Shown: piece by piece, positions 34,716 through 46,904 of the stretch
Numbering within the stretch: the stretch's first letter is position 1
How the letters are laid out: every line of letters starts with the position of its first letter
From: Pelargonium x hortorum
Lineage: Eukaryota; Streptophyta; Magnoliopsida; Geraniales; Geraniaceae
NCBI GenBank assembly: GCA_036897525.1
Contig: JAYMTJ010000045.1
Coordinates: 1 to 64,000 of the forward strand
Reading direction: 5' to 3'
Length of the DNA: 64,000 nt
Position numbers and translations under genes: made by a program
Notes under the pieces: generated by a model
Told to the model about the DNA's origin: nothing
The model's input: only the letters and a program-made list of their open reading frames with translations
Database searches by the model: none

Positions 34716-37700
34716 CTACTTGACTTGATACCCTACAGTCTCAGATTTGAAATGCTTTTGAAATAATCAAGCTAGCCTAGACTCAAGAAAAAGATAAGTA
34801 ACTCGTTTTTTTTATTTGACAGAGGATTTTGCTTAAGTTCAAGAAACTTCTACTTTTGGGTATCTGATGAACTTTTTTTTATTAGAGCTGCGTGTATAGA
34901 ATCTATTCCCTTGTTCTGCGATATAACGTACATTTTGAATCTTAAGAATCCTTATAGTTAACTAAAGTGGAATACCTTTTCCGAGAGGTTCAATTGATAA
35001 GTAGCTGAGATCGGGGGGGCTGCCATGAAGCTAAACTAATCCATTTTTTTGCCATTAGCTGTAGAAAACATTCTACTCCTTAATTAAAAGGGGTTCCCTC
35101 TATCTATATAATGATAGGGCTTCAAACCTGTGTGTGTATCACCTCTGATTAGTTACCACTGTTTATTTTAATACTGAAAAGCAAGGCGTTTAGAATATAT
35201 AACAACTGCTTGTTTCTTCTTAAGGTGTATTCGTAAAGTTCTATATCCTTGAGTCAAAGTGAAGGGCTTTCTAGTTGGAATAAAAACACTTTTGTACATA
35301 ATTTAGTACTATAGAAAAGGGAGCCCATAAGGTCCTCTTCGGGTGCTTAGAAATATATGAGCTAACCGCGCAGAACCTGAGATTGAAAATGTTACAAGTT
35401 TTGGCCTAGGCTTTAATTGGATTATAAACATTTACGGAGTTTCAATCTTAAGGGCCCGTATATTGAGGGGTTTTGGAAACTAATTACTCTACTAAGGATT
35501 GCCTGTATACTCAATTTTATAGCCTTTACTAAGTAGCTCATCATTCACCAGTGGAGATAACCTCCTATTTTGATATTGCTTTTGAAACATAAAACTTTAC
35601 ACTTCATAGGTACTTTTTTTAGTTTAGGGGTAGTTTTCATTTCTGGTAGAGCAAACTCATCCGTACTGTAATTTTAGGCGGTTTCGGTTCTTACTGATGT
35701 TATAAATTTTATGTCGGTCAGGTTTTCTCATATGAAGTCTTTTTAAACACAAAGTTCAAAAAAATAGACTACTAAATCTAAACACGGGTATAACCGAAGC
35801 ATTTGAAGTAGGGAATTTAGGCATTGTAAGACCCCTTTACTAGTTATTGTAAAGAAGTTCTGCTCAAAGGCAAAGTTTTGTTTTTATGAAACAAGCATTT
35901 ACGGGTCCTTTAAGATACTTAACGAAAGGTCATTTTCCTTATTAGGATTAGGAGAAGTTTACTTAGTCTCGGTTTCTTTTTTAGATAATTCAAGTAAGTA
36001 GATTGAAAATTGAATATTCTATTAACAGAATTTCAAGAGTGAATTCTAACAAAATGACTGAATTGTGCCTATATTTTATGACTTCCCAGTCACAGCTCTA
36101 TTAGAACTTCTACCAGCAACACGAACCGGTACCTCCCCTCTTCCCTGCCTTATTTAGTCTTCTAGGTTCTTCTATGTATGTTTGAAAGGGGAAGCTTTTG
36201 TTTAAGTCTTATACACAAAGAAAACTAGAACCCTTAGCGTGTCTATTAGAGTAGCACTGAGGTATTATAGTACGTATTTTCTTTAGCTAGACTCTGAAGT
36301 GAATTTCATTTTTATACCTCTAGTATATCTATATCAGATACTTACTTATCTTGCTTTAAGATGCTATGTTACTTTTTTTATAGATTCTAAAACTTGAGTC
36401 AAGACCCATTTAAGAATTTCACCTTTATTTTGTATCATACTGTTAGTAATCCTATTACTTACTAGGTATCTTTAAGGATTTTTTCATATTAATTGCTAGA
36501 CCGATCTGCGGATAGGTAATGCTAATATTTTACTGATTACGGTACAAAAATCTACGGAAATAGAAGATAAAATGTCATGTATAAAGCGGAAGACTTTTCA
36601 TTCTTAAATTAGTACTTGAAGCACATCCTTCTTTTTTTATACGGAGCCCTTATCAATATCAACGATACAAAACGCTTTAGGAATTTGGAAGATCAATTTT
36701 TGTGTGGAATAGGCTGAGAACTCTTAATATCTTGAGAATCCACCGCTAAATGGAGAGCTCTAAAGAATATCTATATAGTAAAATAGGACATGACTGATTC
36801 TTTAGTACCAGCTCGGTAGGCGAAAGGACCTTGTTTAATTTAATGTATTAGTAAATAAATTCTAACTAAAATAATAAAGAAAAAAGAGTACTAAACTAGA
36901 ATCACAAATCATCATTGAAATAGAGAGCAAGAAGCTCTTCTCTTAGATTCAAATTGAAAATAAGGATTATCCTAAATAAAGTCGAAAAAGACTTTGCCTA
37001 TTCATAACTGGAATCATAAAGGGGTTGCCTTAGTAAGATATACCTTAGACTTAGAGAACTAAGTAGGATTTTCTTATTGGAACTGTTATAAGGAACGCGC
37101 AAACTCGTAATAAAAAGGGTCTCGTGTCCAGTAACGTAAAACTTATTGACCCCTTATAGAGTGATATAACGTACTTTAATAGGGTCTTGTGTAGATTTTC
37201 TACTCTGAGATAACAAGGTAAAGTCAAAATCTAATATTAATTTAGAGTAAACAGAGTCCTTTCTTCATACACAGTTTTGAATTATATAATTTATAAATCT
37301 GGAAGTATTAAACTAAAAGCTTTCCACACGAAATGCTCCTAAATACTAATACAGCCCCAAGTTTGAACTCTATCATAAAATAAAGTAACTGGATTTTATT
37401 AAAACCATTTATACGGACGCCTATATAGAACCTACGGTCACTATTTGTAATTTTACGTTGATGTAACCTGTAGTAAGCTAATAAGGTTACCTTTCAAGCC
37501 CATAGCACTTCCCACATTACTAGCTTCAAGAACTCGCAATTGAGCTAGCTTTTTTAAGTTACTCTTGCGGCCCAGTATCCCGTACGTACATTTTAGGAGA
37601 GACCCGTCCAGATTACACAAAGCCGTTGCGTAATAAGCAGAATTTGCTTTGTTCTCGAATTTCATTGGGGTCTAATATTTAGACTTTATCTGAAACGAGG

Positions 37701-37780
37701 ATCCAGATAAAAACCTCACATTAAAATTGAAAATAAAAAGGAGACGCTTTAGTTGTTCCTTATTATAGTCCTGAGAATAA
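34716..37780. other. Noncoding stretch
   Basis: No gene recognised. A T-arm-like CACAGGTTTGAAGCCC lies on the minus strand near 35115, with AGTGGTAAC upstream, which may be another worn tRNA. CAGCTCGGTAGGCGAAAGG near 36810 resembles the tRNA-Trp D-arm only. Confidence 0.45.
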
Positions 37781-37817
37781 TACTATACTATACTATACTA
37801 TACTATACTATACTATA
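37781..37817 (+). repeat. (TACTA)7 microsatellite
   Basis: Seven perfect TACTA units plus two bases, the longest simple tandem array in the window. It is flanked by unremarkable A+T-rich DNA. Confidence 0.9.
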
Positions 37818-37964
37818 GTCGCTTTACGGGCCTCTGCCACTCCTCTTAAGGATTTTTCCTTTAAGCGCTCTTATTGAATTAAATAAAGTTTTCCTTGGTA
37901 AAGCAATAGAGTCTCTCTGGAGAACTCTAGTCTAAGATCTAAGAAGACAAAGTGTCATTTCATA

Positions 37965-38340
37965 CCTTTGTATTCTGGGTTTTGTTCTTGTCAAGCAAAT
38001 TAAAGGCTGGATCCTGGATTCTATAAACTTGTTTTGTTGTAGCTAAAGCAAGGGAGAGCTTATCCCATCTGAATCCGATCTAGATAGAAGGTAAAGATAA
38101 TAATAACATAAACGGATAATTGTAGCTTTGTGAGAGTCCTAATCAATCTCTGTATTTCCCTTACCCCCGTAGGATCTTGTAGGAAGTCACTCTATTTATT
38201 AATTGCAGCTCTTCTTGGCTTTGACAGTTGTTCTGTGTTTTGGAGGTAAACTGACTTCTGACTTAATGCTGACATTGATGGTAGAAACCAGATTTTTTAT
38301 TAGAAAGGAGTTCACAACTAATGGATTTTGGAATATGTCC
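37965..38340 (+). repeat. Dispersed repeat family D, copy 2
   Basis: Bases 37966-38050 share TTTGTATTCTGGGTTT and TGTAGCTAAAG with 28146-28180, and TTGTTCTTGTC ... AAGCAA with 28075-28110. Bases 38203-38340 resemble both 28055-28085 and 40203-40300 (GCAGCTCTT, TTGACAGTTGT, AACCAGA, AAGGAGTTCA, in that order). A 79-codon frame from 38203 begins with a hydrophobic run (LFLALTVVLCFGG) but is not preserved in the other copies, so I do not call it a gene. Confidence 0.4.
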
Positions 38341-39154
38341 CTTGTAGGAGGAGAACTGATATGCTGTAAAGGAGTTCAAGATAATGTATTCATTCTTCTG
38401 TTGCTTGTAAGTAAGCCGGCTCAGGATTGGGAACTGTTCTAAGGCTTCAGTAGCTAAACTCATAGTACTCTTTTATTATGTCCGCATGTGTCATGTATAT
38501 TATGTGTACTTTCAACCGATCAAATACTAATTCTCTCCTTTGGAATTCTGTTTCAGGTTTCTGCTTTAGGGATTCTGTTCACAACACGGGACGGGCAAGT
38601 TCCATAGCTAAGATCAAAAGCTAAGAGGAGTATTGGAAGTAATTGCAGCTAAAAGGACTCTATGAATCCTGGAATTTCTTATTAACTAGGTCCGTTTAGT
38701 AAGGATGTTACCTATTTATTATTGACTTTCCAGGGCTTATGATATGATACAGGTTTCAATAGAAATAGAAATGGATATGGTTTAGAATAGGTGTACCATA
38801 CAGGACTTCTAACGTAAAGAAGTCAATTTGAAAGTCTTTGTTTGTTCCTAGAGTGTAAGATGATATAGACTAAATAGACTACAATACCTTTCCTTACTAC
38901 GTGTCTCAGGTAGGTGGATTTATGGATGTAGTATTAAAGTTCTTTCATCTTTGTACGATAAAAGCATAGAACAAGAGTTCTTTTAGAGCTTTCTTGTAGC
39001 TAGTAATTAACTGCAGGAAGTCAATGCATAGGGATGTTTAATTAACGGGCAGGCTCTGTTTCCTGGTATTTTGGTTAAAGGTATTCCAATAAATAATATT
39101 TAGTTGTTGTTATTCATTATTTTCTAGTTGTAAGCCAGTACCAAAGGGAATTCC
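38341..39154. other. Noncoding stretch
   Basis: Nothing recognised. Confidence 0.45.
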
Positions 39155-39166
39155 GGGGGGGGGGGG
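39147..39166 (+). repeat. GGAATTCC palindrome followed by G12
   Basis: Twelve consecutive G at 39155-39166 directly follow a GGAATTCC palindrome. This is the longest G run seen and is unusual in DNA of this composition. It could also be a sequencing or assembly uncertainty in run length. Confidence 0.8.
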
Positions 39167-40202
39167 ATTTTTCTTTTCTTTCATGCCCTCTTCTGCCAAA
39201 AGTACAATTATAGAAAAGGTATTAGAAAACTCTATAGTTCCTGGACCTTAAACTAGGTTTGGGCTTTACTTTAGGTGAGAGTTTCTAGATTCTGGTTCAT
39301 TTAAGGAATATTAAGGAGTTAAATTAGTCTTTTTAGGAGCCTTTCCTTTTTGTGGAAGTATATTTTACAAAAGTGTATACTTTCTAGGGATGACATAGGC
39401 AACACCTGAGAAGGATTCCGGTGAATTAAAGTTTGAGTCTCTTATTGTTATTCCAGTTTTTTTTCGAGTCTTTAAGTAAATGGGGATTCTTTTAATTATT
39501 AGTAGGGGTATGACAGGGTTTCTATATCCTCCAAAACGATAGGTACAAAAGGCAAGAGGAATTCTCCTTACTTACTAGAATATACCAACCTACTAAGGAT
39601 ACTAAGACTATAGAATGAACAATTACTACACGAACTACAAAGTTTAAGGCTTAAGTCTTTAACAAGTACCTAATACCAAAATCTCCTGTAAGTCTCTCCG
39701 CTATGGGTATTTCTTTCTCTAGTTATTTCTCCAAACTAGCTCCCACAGTAAGTGTCATACAGAAACAAGTTATGCAGAAGAGAATTCAGTCAGTGAAGGC
39801 TCCTAATCCCAAGCAAGTTTTATGAGCTAAATGTATCAAAGGCAGCGGATAGCTGTATAAGGGATTCTAAAAGACTAAAATCTTGTAGCTCTGGGTTTCT
39901 TTGTTTCTGAGATTCCCTGTCCTTGTAAGTAAGGCCTGCCAATATAGCTTTCATAATTGTAGTTCTGGAAGTGTAGTAGCGAAAGGAGAGGCTTAAAAGA
40001 ATTGTTCTAATGGAAGTGAAAACTAGAGCATACTATGCAGAGGCATTCTTTTCCTAACCAGGACATTTAGTTTCTTCTGGTTGTACTAAATTCCATATCT
40101 TCCTAACTAGAAATGCTTGTAAGACTGCTCTTTTGTTTGCAAGGCTAGTTTATCTAGATTCCGATTAAGTGTATTGACTGACATTGCAGCTAATAGATTT
40201 AG
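39167..40202. other. Noncoding stretch with weak family-C words
   Basis: No gene. Around 39763-39830 one frame reads VMQKRIQSVK and shortly after stops. This is similar to the peptide at 32430, so it is probably a further family-C fragment. Confidence 0.4.
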
Positions 40203-40300
40203 GTGTAGCTCTTAAGGTTGACAGTTGTGATGCTAACCAGAATTAGTGGTTCCTGGCTTTTTAAGGAGTTCATTACCAGTAACTATAAATAAGGGATACT
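40203..40300 (+). repeat. Dispersed repeat family D, copy 3
   Basis: GTAGCTCTT, GGTTGACAGTTGT, AACCAGAATT and AAGGAGTTCATTACCAG follow one another as in 38203-38320, with different gap lengths. It is preceded by TGACATTGCAGC, comparable with TGACATTGATGG at 38270 and TGACATTGACGG at 56770. Confidence 0.4.
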
Positions 40301-42187
40301 TATATGGTTATAGAAACCTCAACCTATACTATAGACTCTGTTCTTTGAATTAGCGTTGGCTTAGGTTTCTTAGGTCTTTCCAGAAGAATAAGGGCGCCCA
40401 TATGAGCTCCGAATCCAAATACTGAATTAAAGGTGTAAGGGGCCTACCACTTGGGATTAAGCAGTGGGTATTCTTGTTGCGGGTTTTCATATTTACTGAG
40501 AATGCGGAATAATAAAAGTCTCATTACTTAAATTTGACTTGATACTTACAGCATCCCTTTGCTTAGACGCTGCTTGTTGTGAGCTGCGGGGTTAATTACA
40601 ACCTATGCGCCCCCCCAAATAAAGGGTAAAATAATCTCATTTTTATGTTATAAAAATACGTAAAGAAAAACATATAACTCATTAATTAATTCTACTTAAT
40701 CCACTTAATCGCGGAATCACTTAAATGGACCAGCAGCTTTTTATCTAAATACTTTTAAAAACAGGTATCCCATCCCGGGTACAATCCTAAACTAAAAGAC
40801 AAGATAACACGAGGCTTTTTCCTCAAAGGTCCTTGGTACCTCGAATACACTAACAAAATCAAAATGAACAAAAAATAGCATTTGTCTAATGTCTAAACTC
40901 TCCATGACTGCTTATTATGTGCCCTAGTCAGGCTAAGTCAAGCAGAGTCACTTTCTTTCGAATTCCTAATTATCGTGTTTGCTATTACCGATGGAGTCTA
41001 CTAATAGTTAGACTTTTTATCCAATCCAGGTCTATAGAAAGTTTCTCACTTGGGGTTCCCCTTTTTACAAATCCCCTTTATTAATTCAAAAATAAACTAT
41101 AAGAATAAGAAAGCGATTCTATATTTTAATCGGAAAAAAGATACAACACCTTTTTGGACGTTAGAGTATCCGCGCTTTCGCTAAGATATTTCGACGGTTT
41201 GAAATTAACTTTAGAAAAAGGAATCCTTTGTTAGAATCAGGCAGTACCTTGCAATAGGACTTAGTAAGAATGGGGAAAGATATTCTTTTTATTTGGAATA
41301 AACAAAAACTTATAATTGGTTCAAGTATTCTCAGTTCTTTGGCTCTACCTCAGCTATGCTATATTAGTCGCTTCAAGTCTGGTTAGTCTTGTTGCACTGA
41401 TGCCTAACTAGAACCTAGAATCTGTTCTATTTGGGAAATAGAAAGTCTTTGGTAAGAATATAAGTATAAGTTGAGATCATTTGAGTTACGCGAACGACTA
41501 AAGTACAAAAACTAGTATAAATTAATGTAAATTAAGGACCATATGCATTCTTAAACTCTATGCGCTCGACTCATTTAAAACTTAAATATACTAAGATTGT
41601 GTTCTAGATATGTCCGTACATTTGAAAGCTCTATACTTAAGTATACTTTAATAGTGCTTTCTTTATTGAGCAAAGCCTTAGCTGGGACTAGTAAAGGGTT
41701 ACCGCTTTATAAAATAACAAGTTTAATAAGATTGCAGTGAAAGAGAACCCTAGTTGGGATGCTCCTCTGATATAGCGGGTCTGCTAAAAGAGACTTATGT
41801 GAAAACTTTTGAATAAATATCGGAAATTCTTACAACACTAGGCAGAGATGCTAATTTCGAGTCAATGAACAAAGGATTATCGAGTTTTGATTGGCCCTTT
41901 GTTCCTCTCTTACTTTGTATAGGTATAGTAAAACAAACTTATACTTATTTGTAATTAATTGTAATAGAAGCTAAAAAAGCTGTCTTTATACTAAAAAAAT
42001 TTGACCAAATTCAAAAATATCCTACACTACTTAATAGTAAGAAAAGCAGGGTCTATTTCAAATTATATAATCCAAAAGTCTTTCTAAAGGCTTCTATAAC
42101 ACGGAAATTAAGAGCCAAAATCCTCTTAAACTAAAAACGGCGCCCTTTTTATTACAAAAATCTGCCAAGTAAAAGCCTAAAAATAAT
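40301..42187. other. Noncoding stretch
   Basis: Nothing recognised. ATTTCGAGTCAATG near 41855 resembles, but is not, a T-loop. Confidence 0.45.
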
Positions 42188-42272
42188 AATAATAATAGGG
42201 ATTCGAACCTGTGTAAATATCCTAAATTCCTAAGAACAACTCTTGGTATTACGACGTAAGGGAATATGTACT
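42188..42272 (-). pseudogene. tRNA-Leu(UAG)-like remnant
   Basis: The minus strand shows GTTGTTCTTAGGAA, comparable with CTGCTCTTAGGAA of plastid tRNA-Leu(UAG). The loop CTTAGGA is exact, with U33 and anticodon UAG. A long variable region follows, as expected for tRNA-Leu, and then ACAGG, an exact T-loop (42200-42208) and CCCTA. The anticodon stem keeps about three pairs, the T-stem two, and the acceptor none. An (AAT)5 tract at 42183-42197 has replaced or overrun the 3' end. Seed-plant mitochondria have no native tRNA-Leu gene, so a plastid origin or an early-branching lineage is implied. Confidence 0.35.
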
Positions 42273-45200
42273 CCTATTCCCATTATTAATGAGAGACAGG
42301 CCCCCTACTAGTATAGTAAAGACCGCATTCCTTTAGATTTTGTTTGCGCCTCTTCTAGGCTTATGCTTCTTTATAAATACCTATACTTATAAGCGTAAGC
42401 GAAGGTTCTGCTAATTTTTAGGCCAAAGGGCCCTTTTCGGGGGTAGTGTGGTTAGAATACTCCTTACCTTTTTTTTATTCGTAAAGACATAAGATAAAGT
42501 CTGAGAAATTTCCTTAGCCGAACAACCGCTTTATTAATTCTATAATTACTGGATAAAGTAAAGAAATCCCATTAGAAATTATTTTTAGTAAACCATTTTC
42601 AGGAAAGACTTAGGAAAAGAATACCAGAAACAATACTTCTATTACCTAGTTCTTTGAATGCCTTCCAAGAATAGAATACCCTGACTAGACTAGAGCTTAG
42701 CTATCTGAAGCTCACTCGCTTAATGAATTGAGACTGGAAATACTTCCACTTTTGTATTACTTTCACATTTATATAAAAGGGAATTCTTGGTTTTATTTTA
42801 GACTCTATACACGTAAAAAGTACATTATGAACTTTCATAGCTATATAAAACGGAATTTTCTTGTCAAAATGAAAAAAACAGGACTTTCCTTGTATAAGAG
42901 CCAAAAATCTTTGTTCAAATTTCAACTGCGTAAAAGTATAACTCCCCATTTATAGAAAAGCATCCCAGTTAGATTTTTTTTATGTTCACCATAGTGCAAA
43001 ACCAATAAAACACTTATATGATATGATTTCCCTTTGTATTGATCTACTTTATAAATAATAACAGGACTAGAAAACCTACTTATTGACAGGTTTAATATTA
43101 ATTACTTTTCTTTTGGTAAGGAATATTCCTCTTGTTCCCAGCTTTTATCATTTAAAAGAGGGTAGAGCCTTAGATAGTTATAGAGTACATCCATCTACCA
43201 GACTGAAGTGTAACGAAGGGAGGGAAATCCAAGGAGTATATCTGATAGAACATGAATACATTATAACCAACAACCCCAGCAAAGGAAAGGACATATGAAA
43301 GAAAAAACTTGAGCCTTTCCCAGCTTTGATAGAATTTAGAGCTCTAAATAAATACCCTGTTTTAGGACCTTAAACCCAGAATTGGCAGAGAGACACCTAC
43401 CTAGAGGAGAAAGCATGGTGAAGCAAGATAAAGATAAGTAATTATAAACAGCATTAAGGCTTAGGGATTATTTAATAACAAGGATTGATTAAATTGAAAT
43501 ATAAGAAATCCCAAGTTTTCAAAAGGCTGCTTAGCTTCACTGGAAAATGAAAGGAAGAATTCATAGGAAAACTTTAGTACTATTCTATTTCACTTGAAAC
43601 TCTTTCTTATTAATAGGTTTCAACTGGGTCTGTAGCTATAACAAATGGAAGTTTAATGAACGACTCCGTTTTTTCCTGGTCCATGTCTTTTGGTTATTGA
43701 TTTCATCTGCGCCCTTGCAGCTTTATGTCCTTGGCTTTTTTTAGGATTCTGTTGAATAAAATATTATATTAAGGGAACCTCTTAAATTTAATGCTAATAA
43801 GTAGTTAAGAAGCTTCAGGGCATCTAATATTCATTTTGAATGAAATTCCTCCGGACAGCGGTACAAGATAAGGAAAAAGAAGATTACTAATAAAGCTGGA
43901 ATTGTAAGAAAGTAAGAACAAGGATTTAACAGGAAAAGAGGCCTCGGTTAATGCACTATATTATAAAGAATTATTAAAAAAAGAGTTAATCCTATAGGCG
44001 CCCCTTTCTTTCTTTCCTTTTCAGGGTCAATTTTGCTGTACCCAGAAGCTTAGCCCAAAGCACTTTCAAGTCGAGATATCTTGCCACTTCGATTCAAGTC
44101 TAAACGCCCGAGGTTTTCCTCGCAGGAGTAGAATTAAATACTAAAACTTATAAAGAAAAGAGCTTCCCTAGATATCTTAATAAACTAACAGAGATAAATA
44201 CTTCTTAAAGGTTTTTTTTGTCCAAAAGGGTAGGAGTGTCCTTTTTTTTTGAACCATATAAAAGAAATTACCCAGGAAGCCCCCTTAGTGTAGAACTTAT
44301 AGGAAAAGGAGTCCTTGCTGAGGGAATACTAGACAGTTCTACTTTCTCGGCACGTAAGACCCCTTAAATTGCTTAGTTTATAGATCTACGGCCAGGGTCC
44401 CCTTTTATCAATTTTATTTCATTCTTTCTTGTCAGAAAGTCAATTAATAACGGCCTTTATAAGCCGTGGATAGTCATCTGAGCAGGCCATTGCCTTAACT
44501 CTGAAATACAGGTATCTTCTAGCAAGGAGGCTCCTAGTAACCTAAAACCTTTAGAATATTTTAAAAGTTCTGGTTTATCCGTGTGGAATTAGAACTTCAA
44601 TCTCATTTATATTTATAGCAAAAGCATTAATGCAAACTAAGGCGAAGTCGGCTTTCTTATTTCTTTATACAAGAGCTTTATGTTATATACAATTAATTTG
44701 AAACTATGAACCCAGAGTGAGTATGAGTAATAATAAAAGAGGTATTATAATCTTCCCACGCAATGTCCTATAGCTCTAGAATTCCTAAAGAGTACCGGTT
44801 GAAGTGTAAGGAATTAGATTTTGCTTATAATTAAGGGTTTGGTTTGAAAAAATGCAATAAGTTGAATAAGGTACACAACACCATCTGGAGTCTCTTGGGT
44901 AGGCTATAAAAAAATCTAATTAAGGGGGAGCCCATTACGAGACCAAGTGCTCTTTTAATCTTAAACTATTTACTACTTGTTAATAGAATTTGTCCCGCAA
45001 TAGAAAACCTAGAGATCCTCTATATAGACTAGAAGTCAGAACACAAAAGGGGTCTATCTATATTATGACCCAGAAAAGTTATCTCTATCAGAGTGACTGC
45101 TTAATCCCTTTGAATAATAAGGAAATGCCAAATTCTATAAACTTGAAAAGACTCAAAAAAACCTGCCCAAAGCATCTATTCCTTATTACTAAACCTCAGT

Positions 45201-45466
45201 ATCGTGATCGTGGTTAGGAGTTGTAGAATTAAACATCTTTAAAGTTTTTGGTGTACAAAATGTCTTAGAGGGGGGCCCAAACAAGTAAATACTCAGGTAG
45301 CCTCTTTCTTACGTGGCTATGAAGTCTGCTTCCCTGTTAATTCGGACCCTTAATACTGTAATTTATAAGACCTGAATCCCTTAAAAAAACTTCCAGTTGA
45401 GTACTAAAATTGAAATATTGGCTATTCCCGGGGAAGATACAAGGGTACTGTGAGAAATGGGATTTT
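42273..45466. other. Noncoding stretch
   Basis: No gene recognised. AAAGGGCCCTTT at 42425-42436 is a perfect palindrome. Overlapping frames on both strands at 42701-42955 and single frames at 43083 and 44990 (71-82 codons) show no family motif. Confidence 0.45.
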
Positions 45467-45537
45467 AGGAGAGTCAATAGTTAAGGCTCCGCTTTTGAGC
45501 GTTGTAGTATGTAAAGGTTTGAATCGCTTTACTCCAG
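45467..45537 (+). pseudogene. trnQ-UUG: tRNA-Gln(UUG) pseudogene, mitochondrial type
   Basis: The element keeps almost full tRNA-Gln length (71 against 72 bases) and order. GGAG near the 5' end pairs with CTCC at the 3' end. GTCAATAGTTAAGGC matches the D-arm GCCAAGTGGTAAGGC, and GCTTTTGAGC sits at the anticodon arm (UUG still readable as TTTTGA). ATGTAAAGG, TTTGAAT and CTTTACTCCAG match the V-loop, T-arm and acceptor 3' end (ATGCAAAGGTTCGAATCCTTTTACTCCAG). An inserted G in the T-stem, a changed T-loop and a disturbed anticodon stem argue for a pseudogene. It is the mitochondrial rather than the plastid form of trnQ, which supports a mitochondrial origin for the window. Confidence 0.6.
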
Positions 45538-46261
45538 GATTCTGAACAAGCCTCCTAATGAATTCCTTGTTTTTTCAGGGTTCCCTATTAAATAAAAGTT
45601 CTAAAGGGCTGTGTTAGAGTTAACTCACGAGGTCTAGTTCGAATACTTAGAATATCTTTCTCAAATAACTCGGACTTTATATTGATTCACTGAATTGAAT
45701 AGGAATAAAAAAAAGCTATGAATCCTCGTGCATACCCTGCGTATACGAATTCCCACAAAAAAAAGTAAGATGTTTGGGCCTTGGCTTGTTACAAAAGTCG
45801 AAGACTTCTTTAGGTGTTTTATATTCTTGCTTATAGGGGTACCTCTTTCTGTGTCATAGTTAAACATTACTGATAAATTCAAATTTAGGTTTCGATATCT
45901 ACGTACCCTCGATATCAAAGCAACATACGTTTACATTTATTTATATACGAGTCTTTCCTAGCATTCATTAACTTTTGTGTCTTACAAGAACCTCACAAGC
46001 TTTTATTAAAATTCCTAATATATAATATTGGTATGTATTTCACAAACTCCTCAAAGAAGCTTTCCCAGCTTTCTCGGGTTACTGTTTCGTTTCGAAAAAT
46101 TTAAGCCTTTCAAAAGTGGGAGAGGTACTAGCTCTAGGAATTATTAAAATCCTAAAAAGGCAAAGAAGTTAACACAAACAAGGCTTTCCTGTTCTGCTTA
46201 TTTGAATTTGTGCTTTTACTTTTAGAGGCTTCGAAAGCTCTTAAGAAAAGCAAGTCAGTAA
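45538..46261. other. Noncoding stretch
   Basis: Nothing recognised. An 85-codon minus-strand frame at 45661 has no motif. Confidence 0.45.
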
Positions 46262-46330
46262 GAAGCGTTTTGGGGTTAGAACCTATGCCTTATTGTTGCT
46301 CCGGTGCAAGTTTAGAACTAAAGGAAAGGA
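46262..46330 (-). pseudogene. tRNA-Asp-like remnant
   Basis: On the minus strand TTTAGTTCTAAACTTG, GCACCGG, CAATAAGGC, GGTTCTAACCCC run in the order of plastid-like tRNA-Asp (TGTAGTTCAATTGG, GCACCGC, TCAAGGCGG, GGTTCGAGCCCC). The GUC anticodon loop is disrupted, the T-loop is changed, and the ends do not pair. Weak to moderate support. Confidence 0.3.
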
Positions 46331-46351
46331 AATTCGCGGAATATAATATGA

Positions 46352-46492
46352 GTTCTGGGGCTTGGGAAAAGTGGTAATATACTTAGGATTAGAAAGTTAT
46401 AGCTATGAAGAGTATGAAACAAGGTATGAGTCAAAGTCAAGCTACAAAAGCAAGTAAGAGTCAGGCTTTCAAGACTAAGAAAATGTAGGATC
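46352..46492 (+). repeat. Dispersed repeat family C, copy 6 (coding-like)
   Basis: GGGGCTTGGGAAAAGTGGTAAT and AGCTATGAAGAG match copies 5 and 4. One frame is open for about 30 codons from VIAMK to KTKK and contains QATKASKSQAFKTKK, then a stop. The basic, serine-rich run is the clearest protein-like trace in the family and loosely recalls the histone H3 tail (QLATKAARKSAP). Such low-complexity similarity is weak evidence. Confidence 0.45.
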
Positions 46493-46518
46493 GACCTACT
46501 TTTGTTGACTATGCTTTA

Positions 46519-46540
46519 GTATACCTATACCTATACCTAT
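46519..46540 (+). repeat. (TATACC)3 tandem repeat
   Basis: Three perfect TATACC units with a partial fourth, just downstream of a family-C copy. Confidence 0.8.
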
Positions 46541-46904
46541 TATGGTAAAGCAAGCATGACCAGAAGCTTTTCCTTTAGAAAACCTTTCAACTAAAATAAA
46601 TACAGATTAGAAACAAAGCTATTGGTTACTAAGGAGTTTTAGTTATACTTATAGAGATACCAGAAAAGTGACTCTTTAATTTAAGAATAAGGCGCAAAGC
46701 CCTCTAGTGCTATGCAGCTTATCGTATAGGAACAGACAAACCTTAGATAGTCTTGTATTAGTCCCTTTTTTTTACCGACTAGAACTAGAACTTTGTGAAG
46801 GAGGTTAAGGCACTATAGTTTATACTAGATAGTACATGAACACAATAGAGCACCCATCAACATCATGACTTTCTTTGTTTTCTTAAGCAATAGCCGTTCG
46901 GATA

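Noticed and set aside
36800-36830. CAGCTCGGTAGGCGAAAGG resembling the tRNA-Trp D-arm
   Set aside because: Only about 15 bases match, and no anticodon or T-arm follows.
38203-38442. 79-codon frame starting with a hydrophobic run
   Set aside because: Explained as part of repeat family D; the frame is not kept in the other copies, and another frame overlaps it on the opposite strand.
42701-42955. Overlapping frames of 82 and 75 codons on opposite strands
   Set aside because: Each is the mirror of the other in A+T-rich DNA; no motif in either.
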